This document shows, piece by piece, positions 12,289-22,483 of a DNA stretch of 64,000 nt. The notes under the pieces were generated by a model that worked only from the letters and a program-made list of their open reading frames with translations, searched no databases and was not told the origin of the DNA. A program made the position numbers and the translations under genes. Origin of the DNA: Pseudoips prasinana (taxonomy: Eukaryota; Arthropoda; Insecta; Lepidoptera; Nolidae); NCBI GenBank assembly GCA_951640165.1, contig OX621238.1, positions 21,848,001 through 21,912,000 of the forward strand, given 5' to 3'. Positions within the stretch are counted from its first letter, which is position 1. Every line of letters begins with the position of its first letter.

Positions 12289-12484
12289 GATATAAATCAC
12301 TAAGGAAAGAATCTGGTGGTTATGGAGGAAGTTCTCTTCACACCAGTTTCTCGAATAGCAGACTTGTGAGTCAAATAGAACTTGCTGTTTTTCATTATTG
12401 TCACGTTACGTATTTTATTAGACGACCTACATATAACATGACAGTAACACATGGGACTACATAAAATATTAGAAACGGATTTGA

Positions 12485-12568
12485 ACGAACGTAGATTTGT
12501 CCTGGGTGAGGATTGGATCACGGTCAAGCTTAGCAGCCAGGGTCACTAGCCACTCGACCGACAGGCCA
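12485..12568 (-). mobile_element. SINE family B, head fragment
   Basis: The minus strand shows the TTGGCCTGTCGGTCGAGTGG head and a decayed B box; the body is missing. Confidence 0.5.
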
Positions 12569-13315
12569 ATAGTCGCAGTTAGAGCCTAAGACCAGCAATA
12601 ACTATGGACGAAAGAAAGGTGATAAATATAGACACAATCAGTTAATTGTCGGTATAATAAAAAAAAAAAAACTTGTAAACATGTAGGATATCAAACATAT
12701 CATAGAGCAATTATTTTTTTCCTCTAACATAATAATAATTTGACTTAAAATACTTGCGTTAACCACAAAGTGTAATGTAATGTTGCTAAGACTTATAAAA
12801 GCTTTAATCTTCACAATGCAAAGCAAGCAAATAATTGTATCAAACGAGAAAGCCAAATTACATTTCTTTTTTTATTTTTGTTTTTATTACAAATACACAG
12901 ATTAAGATTATGGTTTGATTTAAACAAAATGTCTATGGGACTATCTCAGAAGCATATTCTTCTTCTATTTCCTTTTTAAAGGAGTACAACTCTTTTACTA
13001 CCGAGTACAAACAAGTAACGAGTACTTCGTTACAAAGTTACTAATTTTATTGTTGCATAAAAAGACTGGAATTAAAAATAAACAGTTTAGTCACACACCT
13101 AACAAAGTAATCATACCGGTTTATCAATAGTACGTACGATATGAGTGTTATATCAGATATATGGTAGCAAAACGTAAACTTAATAATTACCCGCTCGAAA
13201 GCAGTTTCGCTTGCATCACACCCAATAGGAAGTTGAGTTTTTCTAGATTCATCGTTAAATAACTGAACTAATTGGTAAATTAATTATGTAGCTCACTTAC
13301 TTATCGTATGGGTAC
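12569..13315. other. AT-rich stretch, nothing recognised
   Basis: No gene or repeat recognised. Confidence 0.4.
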
Positions 13316-13560
13316 CCTGGTGTCTTCGGTGTCAGAGTTGTTCAAGCCGCCCAGTAGGCCTCTGACATGGCTTAACGACTGTTGCCTAATGGCTACAACC
13401 GGGACCAGCAGCTTAACGTGCTCTCCGAGGCAAGGAGACGCTCAATTAAACCACTTCGGCGGTCACCCATCTATGGACTGACCGCGAGCCTAGTTGTTTA
13501 ACCTCGCCAACAACTTTCGGACCGGTGAGAGCGTCTGGCTATGAGAGCCTAATATAGCTA
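13316..13560. mobile_element. Decayed LINE-like repeat fragment
   Basis: The GC-richer text includes CAGCTTAACGTGCTCTCCGA, GGAGACGCTCAA and CGGCGGTCACCCATCTATGG. I recognise these phrases, from memory, as a common lepidopteran interspersed repeat. No reading frame is intact and the ends are not defined. Confidence 0.4.
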
Positions 13561-13709
13561 TCCACACCTTACCTAAATAATGTAACTATATTAGTCATAT
13601 CTATAGTGATGATATGACTAATAGAGCTGCGGTTTTTTTTCTTTTTTTTTTGTCGATGGCTATATTTGTTGTCCAGTAAGGAACAAATATAAAAATAAAA
13701 GAGTCCTAT

Positions 13710-13742
13710 AAAAAGACGCCGTGGAGACCACGGCGTCTTTTT
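13710..13742. repeat. Perfect 15-bp hairpin, 3-nt loop
   Basis: Stem arms 13710-13724 (AAAAAGACGCCGTGG) and 13728-13742 pair perfectly around AGA. It lies at the left edge of the GC-rich retroposon that follows. Confidence 0.8.
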
Positions 13743-14192
13743 GACTATTGTCTATGCGCCAGTCTAGCTCAAGAATCGGGATCGCGTTGATCACACTCGT
13801 AAACGGAAGAGGCGAGACGGGGCGGCGGCGGCAGCCAGGAGCCCAACTCCCCTCAGGGTTTCTCGGTGATAAATGTCCTCTACTGCCGCCACTTGCATGC
13901 AGCTCCGGGAAGACAGCGATCTGTTTGTGGCACTCTCGCTCCGCCGGACTGGCAGGAGTCGGCAATAGGGGAGGGCAACCCCGAGCTCTCCCAGGGTATT
14001 TGTCCCGACCGACTGGGATATGGCGCAAAAGAGGGGCACCAGAGCAGCATACCCGCGTTCTCGGGGCTCCTCCCATCAAGCGCCAAGAGAAGTCCACGGC
14101 AGGTTAGGTTTAGTTGGTGCGAGCCCGACATATCCACCCGCAGACACGTTTTGCGGGTGGCATGCGTTGGCATTCCGCCTGAATAAAAAAAA
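13717..14192 (+). mobile_element. GC-rich retroposon copy 2, longest copy
   Basis: It shares GAGACAGCGA/GAAGACAGCGA, GCAGCATACCCGCGT and the A-tailed 3' end with the copies at 1518 and 44425. The tail ends at 14192. CCTAYAAAAAGA before (13705-13716) and after the tail may be a 12-bp target duplication with one difference. Several overlapping frames of 80-145 codons on both strands come from its GC content and carry no protein motif. Confidence 0.55.
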
Positions 14193-15055
14193 CCTACAAA
14201 AAGATCTAGGGTTTTCGGACGTATTTACAATATTACAATCCATATTTTTACAAAGGCACTTTTTAACTATATTTAGTTTCTTGCGTTAACGTAAACAAAG
14301 CGAAAATAAATAATTCATAGTATAGTATTTCGAGTTTGAATGTTGTCGTAATTTCTCTCTCAAATGGTAAGGTAGCAAGGATAAAACAATAAATAAAGAA
14401 CTGTGACTAAAATAATTTATTATCTTGACCGACAAGTTTTGTTACTCGTGCGGAGAAGTACCTATTGAATTTGTCAAATGTTAAATTCCTCTATGAGATC
14501 GTCATTACTATTAGAGTGATACTGCTAATGTAATTGTATATGCTTTCTCTATTATAACTAAATCATTAATACACTTGAAGATATTTTTCGGGATCATAAT
14601 GTAAATATTGAATTTAGGAATCATAAAATAAAGAGTAACTCAATTCAATGTTTGCATTAGCGGATAACCTCATCCATGAATCAATCTTCCAACGTAGATG
14701 TTATTGATGAATTACTTTCATTAAATTTGTATTTACAACCGCGTTATGCGACTGATGCAAAAAACAATGACTATTTCTGGAGTGTTTTAGTACTTGGTTA
14801 TTACTTATATACATATATATATAACAAACATAAACCGAACTTCCCATGAAATTGAAAAAATTAAAGAAAACCAGACTGTGTTAACCAAAAAAAAATTAAC
14901 ACTCCATAGAAATAAATACATCAGCTGAGTGTTATTCTTATGCGGGAAATAATAATAATATTTTCAGAAAGTTACAGATGCTTAAGTTAAACAGTGGGTA
15001 CACACAAGTAGAGGAAATATATACTTAAAGGGGTCCGTATTCAAAGAACATAATA
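14193..15055. other. AT-rich stretch, nothing recognised
   Basis: No gene or repeat recognised apart from A/T runs. Confidence 0.4.
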
Positions 15056-15225
15056 TTGTCTGTTTGTCCTGAGGCTGGGTAATTATCTATACAAGTATGT
15101 ATTTACAAAAGAAAAGAAGTATGTTTAGTATATCAGTTATCTGGTATCCATAGTACTAGCTCTCGTTTGTTTTGGATCAGACGGCCGTTTTTGAATAATG
15201 TCTCAGGATATTTATTATTAATCAT
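15056..15225 (+). mobile_element. SINE family A, 5'-truncated
   Basis: It begins within the body (TGTCTGTTTGTCCTGAGGCTGG) and runs to the TATTTATTATTAAT tail; the tRNA-like head is missing. Confidence 0.65.
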
Positions 15226-15988
15226 GTAAATCTGCAAATAATCTTAAATAAAAATTAGTATAAAATGTTATTACCAGCGCCGCGTCATGAGCTAACCGCG
15301 GTAACCGTTTCTCTTACATTATTAAGTTACTTCCGAGCATTTCCTGTTTATTGTAATGCAGAATCAATTGTTTGTAACAATAACTTGAAATTGTTATAAA
15401 ATTATTAAGTAAGCTTTTCATTGTCTGCTAACTGATTAGTTCGCTTCTTCCAAGGTATTATTTAGTTGCCCACCCTTTTATGGAATATTATTCTATTATT
15501 TAATTTGATTTATAGTTTTACTAGTGTCAGTTACCCTTATATTATGTTAGTAACATTTTCAAAATCTCGATTCATAAATTGACTACCGGCACTTTGTCAA
15601 AATATCACCTATATATTCAAAATTAAACATGTTGGTAAAGGTTCATACAATGGTGGAATCTCGAAATATCTCATGGTCTTCTTGACTAATTCTCTGGTGA
15701 AGCAGTGAAAGCCTCTTAGCACCAAACGACAATTATGAAAATGCACCAGTCTTATATTTGTGTTAATACCTGTTCAATCATAAATTTCCTTAATATTCAT
15801 TTAAATAGGCACGCAAATATACTAAACATGCCTGATTTACATTCAATATGAGTTATATTCATAAGTCTGCTTATAGTTTTTTCGGATTAAACAAAGCTAA
15901 TACAGACTTTACAGTACATCCTCGATCGAACGAGAGTACTAGTTGCCCAAAACGTCCAAGAAATCCAAACGTCTACTGCATCTCCACG
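15226..15988. other. AT-rich stretch, nothing recognised
   Basis: A 64-codon frame at 15848-16042 runs into the fold-back element that follows and is not credible as a gene. Confidence 0.4.
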
Positions 15989-16260
15989 TTCGAAACCGCC
16001 CTGGGGCTCTACCGGCTAAGTCACCGACCATCGATTTCTTAAATGGCGTTCAAATAAATAAAAGTTAAAAATGACTTAATTAATCGTAAAATCGGCTTCC
16101 ATGACAACATGTGACGTCATAAATGGTCCGTAATCGATTGTCAACGTTGAAGCCGATTTAACGATTGATTAAGTCATTTTAAATCTTTATTTAGTTGAAC
16201 GCCATTTAAGAAATCGATGTTCGGCGACTTAGCCGGTAGAGCCCCTGAGCCAAGGTTCGA
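15989..16260. mobile_element. Fold-back element with tRNA-like boxes
   Basis: Arms 16003-16099 and 16149-16245 are 97-bp inverted repeats with roughly ten mismatches, around a 49-nt centre containing GTGACGTCAT. Looser pairing extends outward. The right arm reads CTTAGCCGGTAGAGCCCC (A-box-like) and then GGTTCGAATTTC (B-box-like); the left arm holds the mirror image. This looks like two head-to-head copies of a tRNA-derived repeat. A partial copy lies at 27803-27966. Confidence 0.7.
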
Positions 16261-16261
16261 A

Positions 16262-16887
16262 TTTCAAAGGGCATATACCCATTGGCGCGTGTTTATTAGT
16301 TGGTAGTCTTATTTGCTTAATGGAATGAGCATCTGCTCACATTTATTGTCGATTGAAGAAGTGTAAAACTCCTAGGCTAACTGTAAACGTAAGGTAAAAC
16401 AAAAATACAATACATCGTATTTTATTGCGTTCTCAATTCTTGATTCTCGTGGAATACAATCCAATTTACTGCCAATACAATACATGCAAAGCTGTGATCT
16501 ACTGCATTTTCGCGCTATCGAGGTCAAACTGCAATTCAGTTCCGTCGTTTTGTTTCCGATGTCGATCATGACCAATCACACAAAATACACCAAATGCCCA
16601 CTTGTTATTCGTGAGGCGCGACCATTTTCACTATCGTTCAATGTCCCATTGTACTCACACTTTCTATAGTAAACAATGCCATAATAGAAAGAATTTATAA
16701 ATAATTACGTATATCGTTGTGCGTACAAAATTCTGATGTCATTAGTGTTACTTAATTAATTCAAAGAAATCACACCCATATTACATTATATACGGCCTTT
16801 TCGTTAACTATTTTATTATACAGGACTTTCGGTATTATTCTTGCTGATTAGGTTTGAGGATTAGACCTACCAACTCAACAAATTCTA
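16262..16887. other. Intergenic stretch, nothing certain
   Basis: A moderately CpG-containing patch near 16495-16640 has no convincing frame or repeat match. Confidence 0.3.
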
Positions 16888-17150
16888 ACGGGCCGGTTGG
16901 CGTGGTTGGCAAATGCTTGCCTTCGACGCCACAGGTCGTGGGTTTGATTCCCACCCAGGACTGATAGTTGTATGCATGAACTTAGGACAAACGGACGTTT
17001 GTCCTACGTCTGAGTGTAATTATCTATATAAGTATGTATTTACAAAAAGACGAGTGGTAGGTATATATAAGTTACCTGGATTCCTTAGTACAAGTTCTAC
17101 TTAGTTTGTGATCAGATGACCGTGTGTAAATAATGTCCCACCCAGCATAT
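16888..17150 (+). mobile_element. SINE family A, near full length
   Basis: Head GGCCGGTTGGCGTGGTTGGC, B box in GGTCGTGGGTTTGATTCCC, then the full family body and a short tail. Confidence 0.75.
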
Positions 17151-17155
17151 TTTTA

Positions 17156-17879
17156 TGAATTTTAATAAAATTGCATTTCTTTCTAACATTGTGCTTATGA
17201 TAAAGACCAGGCATCTTTAGTTGTTTCAATTCGGTTCTACGCGAAATACTGAAGGAAATTAAGACGCACTTTAGAAACTGTCGACCAATTATGCTTCCGG
17301 CTGCGCATAATTAGCAGTTTTAGTAGTTTAACAGATCTTCGTATGCCCTGTAAAGAAATGTAATATCATCCAAATGAGTTCAGTGGTGTTAAAGATAGGA
17401 TCTCCAGCATAGCCTATAATCTAAATTCATTATTTAAACTTGGTAAAATAGAAAGAAGATAAATACGTTGGAAATGTTCGGGTCGATGAACTTCGACAAA
17501 AAATACATTTTTATTCGTACCGTGATCTAATGATTACCGATATATTTATACCGTGATCTCGTGATACCGTGACCTCACGATTCGGAACAACTATTTTTGA
17601 GGTTATACACTGATCGTTTGAAATTCACTTTCTTTTGCTCTCGCGCTCCTCCAGTAGGTACTATCTAGTGGATTTTACAGTAAGCAGAATTATTTAATTA
17701 ATGAAAACTTCTACCATCTCCGCAACTAAGTTTATGTAATAAAATAGACAACTTGCATCTCAGGATTCGTTCAATCGTATTTTTTCACCACCAATTCTTA
17801 AGATTACATCCTACTTAGTAATAAAATTTCATTTAAAGAAAAGAACTAACAAAAAGGCAATACATACCTATGACTACTA
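17156..17879. other. AT-rich stretch, nothing recognised
   Basis: A short ACCGTGATCTC(A/G)TGATACCGTGA repeat is visible near 17520-17582; nothing else. Confidence 0.35.
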
Positions 17880-17984
17880 AAATTCGGATATACAAGCTTC
17901 AACAGAATCCGTTCGGTAGTTTTTACGTGCACAAGTAACAAACATACACACTCACAAACTTTCGCCTTTATAATATTAGTTTGA
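17880..17984 (-). mobile_element. Helitron-like element, 3'-truncated
   Basis: On the minus strand it starts A|TCAAACTAATATTATAAAGG and follows the family to the region before the 3' hairpin, which is lost. Confidence 0.55.
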
Positions 17985-18392
17985 TTTTATGTATGTAAAT
18001 TAACTTTGATTTGATTCAATTACGTATCTGTAAAGTCTCTCGTCTATACATTCGAGTGGTATAAAAAAGATTTATTATTTATTATTACCATTCGGATTCC
18101 TATTCTATTATCGGTGTAACAATGTGCGTGCAAAATTCTAATGTCATTATTGTTATTTAATTAATATAAATGTAAAGTTTAATCAAATTACTGCCGCATT
18201 CCAGCTTGTTTTACACATTGTATGTGGGTGGGAGATCATTATTTATGAACAATACATATGGTACAAACAACAGGTAAATAGTAGTATTGAACATGTTTCT
18301 AAGGACATATTCATTAGTCATAGTAGTCATGCAAAGGACGACTAAAATTATACTAAAGCCATCTAATTAGTTATTGATCATTTATTCAACGT

Positions 18393-18438
18393 TTCTGACT
18401 AATACTTTTGATTCAATAATCAAAAGTACTTGTCAGAA
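18393..18438. repeat. 21-bp hairpin with two mismatches, 4-nt loop
   Basis: Arms 18393-18413 and 18418-18438 pair around CAAT. No repeat family is recognised around it. Confidence 0.7.
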
Positions 18439-19306
18439 AAAAACTTATTATTTCGGTGCAAGTGCAAAAATTACATAGTATCACAATACCGAATAATAAT
18501 AAAATTATTTTTTTTTCAACTACATTTCATAAATTTAGCTTAATTTTATCGGCTATGATCAAAATAACATCTAACTTACAGATTTTTTTTTATTGAAATT
18601 AAAACATGGCAAAAAAAATAACCGGCGGCCTTATCTCGAATTAAAATTCATTACCTTCAGGAGGTTAGATAGAACATCTGTTATTGTTAGCTCATGCGTT
18701 TCATCTCTTCAATATATTTCTTTAAAAAACTTACGATTCCATTTAAAAACATTGACAACTCACTGACAAAATAAGTTTTAATGATACTTGTAGGACAACC
18801 TGTAATTGGACTTACTATATTGATTGTACTATATTATTTTTTTTTTTGTATCGCTGTTGGTTTTCTAATAAATGAACAAATAGGATTTTAAACGTCAAGA
18901 AGTTAACCTGAGTATGTTTCATCGATTGGGCTGATGTACTTGGTACCCGAAAAGTATTATTTTAAAGCATTTTGAAAACTTAATATTTACAAATCTCTTA
19001 TTAAAAAATTAGCTGCCATATACTGTGATCACATCTGACCATAACTATTTACTTGTATATGACATGTGGCACTTTCTTGATCTGTACGTCTTTAACAATA
19101 GAAGTTATATACTAACCAAGGTCAATAAAATATAAGTCAACACAGGTAAAGTAAAAAAGAGGAGGTAGTTTAAAAATAAGGTCGTAAGCGTCTATCACTG
19201 TCTATTTTCGTACCACGTAACTATAAAATTTATATGCAATAATCAAGGAAAAGAAAAAAACTAAATTAAACACCTCACCCACATTAAGACAAATTGGCAA
19301 AAAACC
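18439..19306. other. AT-rich stretch, nothing recognised
   Basis: No gene or repeat recognised. Confidence 0.4.
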
Positions 19307-19429
19307 TCAAACCCACAAGCGAGCTTTACCAAGTACCGCGCAATTAATTGCAGAGGCATTAGAAGTGCCACCGTCATCGCTGGCACTCAATGTCACCGCG
19401 CACGGGAGCACCCACGGCAACCTTGCCAT
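19307..19429 (-). CDS. Candidate small secreted ORF or first exon
   Basis: A 40-codon minus-strand frame starts at an ATG (19429) and begins MARLPWVLPCAVTLSAS, which could be a signal peptide with a short hydrophobic core. The block is clearly GC-richer than its surroundings and matches no repeat seen here. A donor-like CTTG|GTAAAG lies inside it (exon end at 19330), so it may be exon 1 of a longer gene rather than a 40-residue peptide. A CATAAAAGG TATA-like box lies about 40 bp upstream on the same strand. I do not recognise the protein; a conserved non-coding block or an old repeat are alternatives. Confidence 0.3.
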   Translation of the reverse strand: MARLPWVLPCAVTLSASDDGGTSNASAINCAVLGKARLWV

Positions 19430-19914
19430 AACTAGAGCACATGAACATTGTGACCAAAATCGTATCCTTTTATGCTCACCCGTTTGGAATAATGATGTAG
19501 TAGGTACAGCATTAATAGTAGTGAGCGTCTGATGAGTAGATCATATGTAAAGAATTTGCAATACTTGGTACTACCTTACTTATAAATTCGTAATACGTGT
19601 TGATCCTGGTTTGGAGAAGTTACTATGGTGGGTAAAATGGTAATGGATACCGCTCCACTTATTTTAAATTTGTGATAAGGAAAGTAAGAAAAAGAAAAAT
19701 GATTTTTCCCAACAAGCACAGTTAACTTTTTAAATTAACTTCGCCTAGCTCGCCTATGATCTACTCATTATGAAGCATGCAACATTATCAGTACAAGCTA
19801 GATTTGGCATCTACTTCAGCAAATGTTACAGTAAATAAGTACTGTAACGCTGAACTTCTGATGAAGACTAAAAATAAACTATATATTAATTATTTGAGAT
19901 AATCCAGTTAGAAA

Positions 19915-20010
19915 AAAACGCTGTAAGCCCGCCAGATGGTAAGCGCTTGCCGTAGCTTATACAAGAGTGTTAGCTCTAGCAAAGTCACTGACCCACAGCA
20001 ACAACACATA
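19915..20010 (-). mobile_element. Decayed LINE 3' region
   Basis: The minus strand reads a decayed form of the segment found at about 61690 (CACTTACTATCAGGTGACCC) near GCTTACCATCTGGCGGGC. It is short and weak. Confidence 0.35.
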
Positions 20011-20302
20011 AGATTTTTGGATGGGAAGTATTTCCTCAACTGATATATTTATTGTGACCTTATGACAGATGAGTCAAAGAATTGGATGTGTTACTTGAGT
20101 GAAAGTGAAACTTCAGCGAGTGTCTTTGAGCCTTTATGTAGGGCAGCATTCGCACTAAAGGTCTTTAAAAACCAGTCCCCGCATGCAGCTCGATGTCGGT
20201 AAATGCCCTAGATTTTAACCCCAATGGCTATGCTCAATGGTACGGGTGACATCATTAGTACCTTCTTTTTGACAGATGGCGTAAGCTACAACTAGTGTAA
20301 TA

Positions 20303-20525
20303 TCATCGGCCTGATGTCATCCACTGCTGGACATACGCCATTTGGAGGAGCTTCCCGTTGTCACCGCGCTTAACATGCTAATTGGCAATCGCAGTTAGGT
20401 GGTAGCTAGCACACACCCCCTTAGTCGCCTTTTACGACACCTACGGGATGGTTTGTGGTGGCCCTCTGTTATTAATTTTGGGCCAAACACCACACGGCTT
20501 AACTGGTGTAAAAGTCATTCATGGT
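20303..20525 (-). mobile_element. LINE-derived repeat fragments
   Basis: CATCCACTGCTGGACATACGCC (near 20320) and CCTTAGTCGCCTTTTACGACACC (near 20421) are common phrases of lepidopteran LINE ends in minus orientation. The second matches the plus-strand piece at 61925. Boundaries are unclear. Confidence 0.45.
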
Positions 20526-20644
20526 AAAAAAAATATATGAAAAGAAATAGATATAATCGGTTCTTGTTATTAAATTTGAATTTTATTGCATTATTCGCAA
20601 TGCAAAGCGTTTGTCTTAATGTCAAAATATGGAAATCATAAACT

Positions 20645-20765
20645 TCATCATTCGGCCGGTTCTCGAACCAGCACCATCTTCCAATCCGGCGTAGGCGCTC
20701 TGCGTTAAGCTACGAACGATACACACCGGTAGATCAAATTTACGATTCCCTTGCAAACGCTCTTC
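20645..20765 (-). mobile_element. tRNA-derived SINE, family E
   Basis: Minus strand: CGTAGCTTAACGCAGAGCGC (A-box-like) and GGTTCGAGAACC (B box). Nearly the same sequence occurs at 50850-50960, so it is a repeat and not a tRNA gene. Confidence 0.6.
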
Positions 20766-20884
20766 TTGTTACTTGTTCTGCACCATCGAAGGGCAATATT
20801 AAACGCACATTAGCAACATTCCTTCTCTTAATTCATTAAGTAATAAGTTTATATTAAGTAATTTATGTATTTTATTAGAATGCT

Positions 20885-21115
20885 ATTCAAGCTTATTAGC
20901 TCGATAATGGCACGGGTACGCGGCAGCCCCAGCGCCATTCTGGCCGCGTGTGCCAGCCGCTGGGACTCGGTACTGATGGCTCACTGGATAGGCCTTCACA
21001 CGAGATCAAGCGCCAGATGTAATTGTACCCTTTACTAACATTAGGCTAAGAACACTGTTACTAACAAATTTATTGACCAAAGTCTGAAATAAATGTATTT
21101 ATTATTATTATTATT
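20885..21115 (+). mobile_element. Non-LTR retrotransposon 3' end
   Basis: A GC-rich open segment from 20908 (reading SRWDSVLMAHWIG in its middle) stops at about 21038. An untranslated stretch follows, ending CTGAAATAAATG and (TTA)n at 21099-21117. The microsatellite tail after an ORF end suggests the 3' end of a LINE. The clade is not determined. Confidence 0.45.
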
Positions 21116-21206
21116 AATAAACATAGAAATAACTAATATTTTAATTTTTGTATATTGAATGTTATTGATTATCAACATTATGTAACTATAGTCTTCTTTG
21201 TTACAG

Positions 21207-21258
21207 GAACCCTAGAAAATTGTGATGAAAGATGTTTAGACAAGAGTTTATACTTCTG
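21207..21258 (+). CDS. Isolated candidate coding exon, 52 nt
   Basis: A pyrimidine-rich acceptor (GTCTTCTTTGTTACAG, ending 21206) and a strong donor (CTG|GTGAGTAA, from 21259) bound 52 nt. Only one of the three frames is open; it enters with two bases of a split codon and reads TLENCDERCLDKSLYF, ending in TG of the next codon. The two cysteines suggest an extracellular protein. No partner exons were found. It could belong to an unrelated plus-strand gene with long introns or be an extra exon upstream of the gene at 24223, although joining it directly to the ATG region would create a stop. Confidence 0.4.
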
Positions 21259-21375
21259 GTGAGTAATACTTTCCACATATTACTATGCTTCGTTATTGTA
21301 AAAATAGTCCTTAATATTTAAAATTGACACCTGTCGTGTTTAAAAAAAATGTGAGCCGTCACGGGACGCCTGGCA

Positions 21376-21548
21376 GATGTGAAACATCGACATTATTTTG
21401 TAAAAGTAATATGCAGAAAAGAACATAATATTGTGATAGGAACTAAATATGTCATAATGATAAAATAAAAAGTCGATTGCGCATGCGTCACGGCATGCGT
21501 CGCCACGCCAGAAATCTGTTTTACGTGCGGCTATAGATGTTTCACATC
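21376..21548. mobile_element. Possible MITE
   Basis: GATGTGAAACATC at 21376-21388 is the inverse of GATGTTTCACATC at 21536-21548, and the left flank (GCCGTCACGGGACGCCTGGC) is GC-rich. No target duplication is clear. Confidence 0.35.
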
Positions 21549-22483
21549 AAAAAAACAATAAAGATTTATTATTGTGGTTTTACATAAAAACAAGTCGTTG
21601 TTTGGGGATAAATAAAAATAATTACTAAATATTGTTTTTCGCAATGTAAGGCGTAAATCACCCAGCAACAAGATTTGATCTGCCAGAGAAAATCCCCCGT
21701 TATGCATCTGCCTTGGATTATCAGAAATACTGATTAGATTACCGTTAAACATTACTAGCAATAACCATTCCAACTACAGAAATACCTGTACCATGTCAAA
21801 ATAGTTCTCAAGAACGATAGTGAAACTATTAGTACTGATAGTTGCAAGACAATGTTAGTGTCCGAATATTGACTACACCTCGCTTGCCACAAAATAGGAA
21901 ATCTTAGTCTATTTGACACACTCTATTGTATAGGCATAGAATAAATGCACGTAAATAATATAAAAATATTGTATACAAAAATCATTTCTTAGATTCAAAA
22001 TTTACTACAAGTTGCCGCAATATTTTATTGGAATGTAATTTGAAATTCAAAAATCTTATAGTAGTGTTTAATAAATAAGGTTTATTACACCTTCAATGAA
22101 TATTTATTACGTGAATGGCACATAATTCCATTGTAATAATACCTTGGATTTGTATATACATTTAGTATTTATTTATTTTTGTTGCTTTGAGCTTCAAATA
22201 TATGCTTTAGTTTCTTTGTTCACTAATATTTTATATCTCGCGGAATATCTCCCAGAAAATGGGCAGCAGCGTCTCTCCATAAACATCATGTTGCGATCTC
22301 CAAACCGTCTGTCATGCTCGGCCGGCGATCATGACAAATCCTTTCAAATGATCGTACACATGTGTGATAAGTATAGTCATATATATAGTAGCATATCTAC
22401 TTAACTCTTTTACACTAACAAGAAGTCACCGGATGTTATTTGAAGTCAGTAAAGCGAAGTTTAAAAGCGTCATTATATTTGAT
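21549..22483. other. AT-rich stretch, nothing certain
   Basis: A GC-richer patch at 22240-22350 lies within an 86-codon plus-strand frame (22144-22404, TTG start) without recognisable motif. It also holds a near-palindrome centred on CTCGGCCGGCGA. Confidence 0.3.

Noticed and set aside
13660..14186. Several overlapping frames of 80-145 codons on both strands
   Set aside because: They lie in the GC-rich retroposon, overlap each other in all frames and show no protein motif.
20645..20765. A and B boxes suggesting a tRNA gene
   Set aside because: A near-identical copy with the same flanks occurs at 50850, so it is a SINE.
22144..22404. 86-codon plus-strand frame with a GC-richer end
   Set aside because: TTG start, no splice sites that I trust and no motif.
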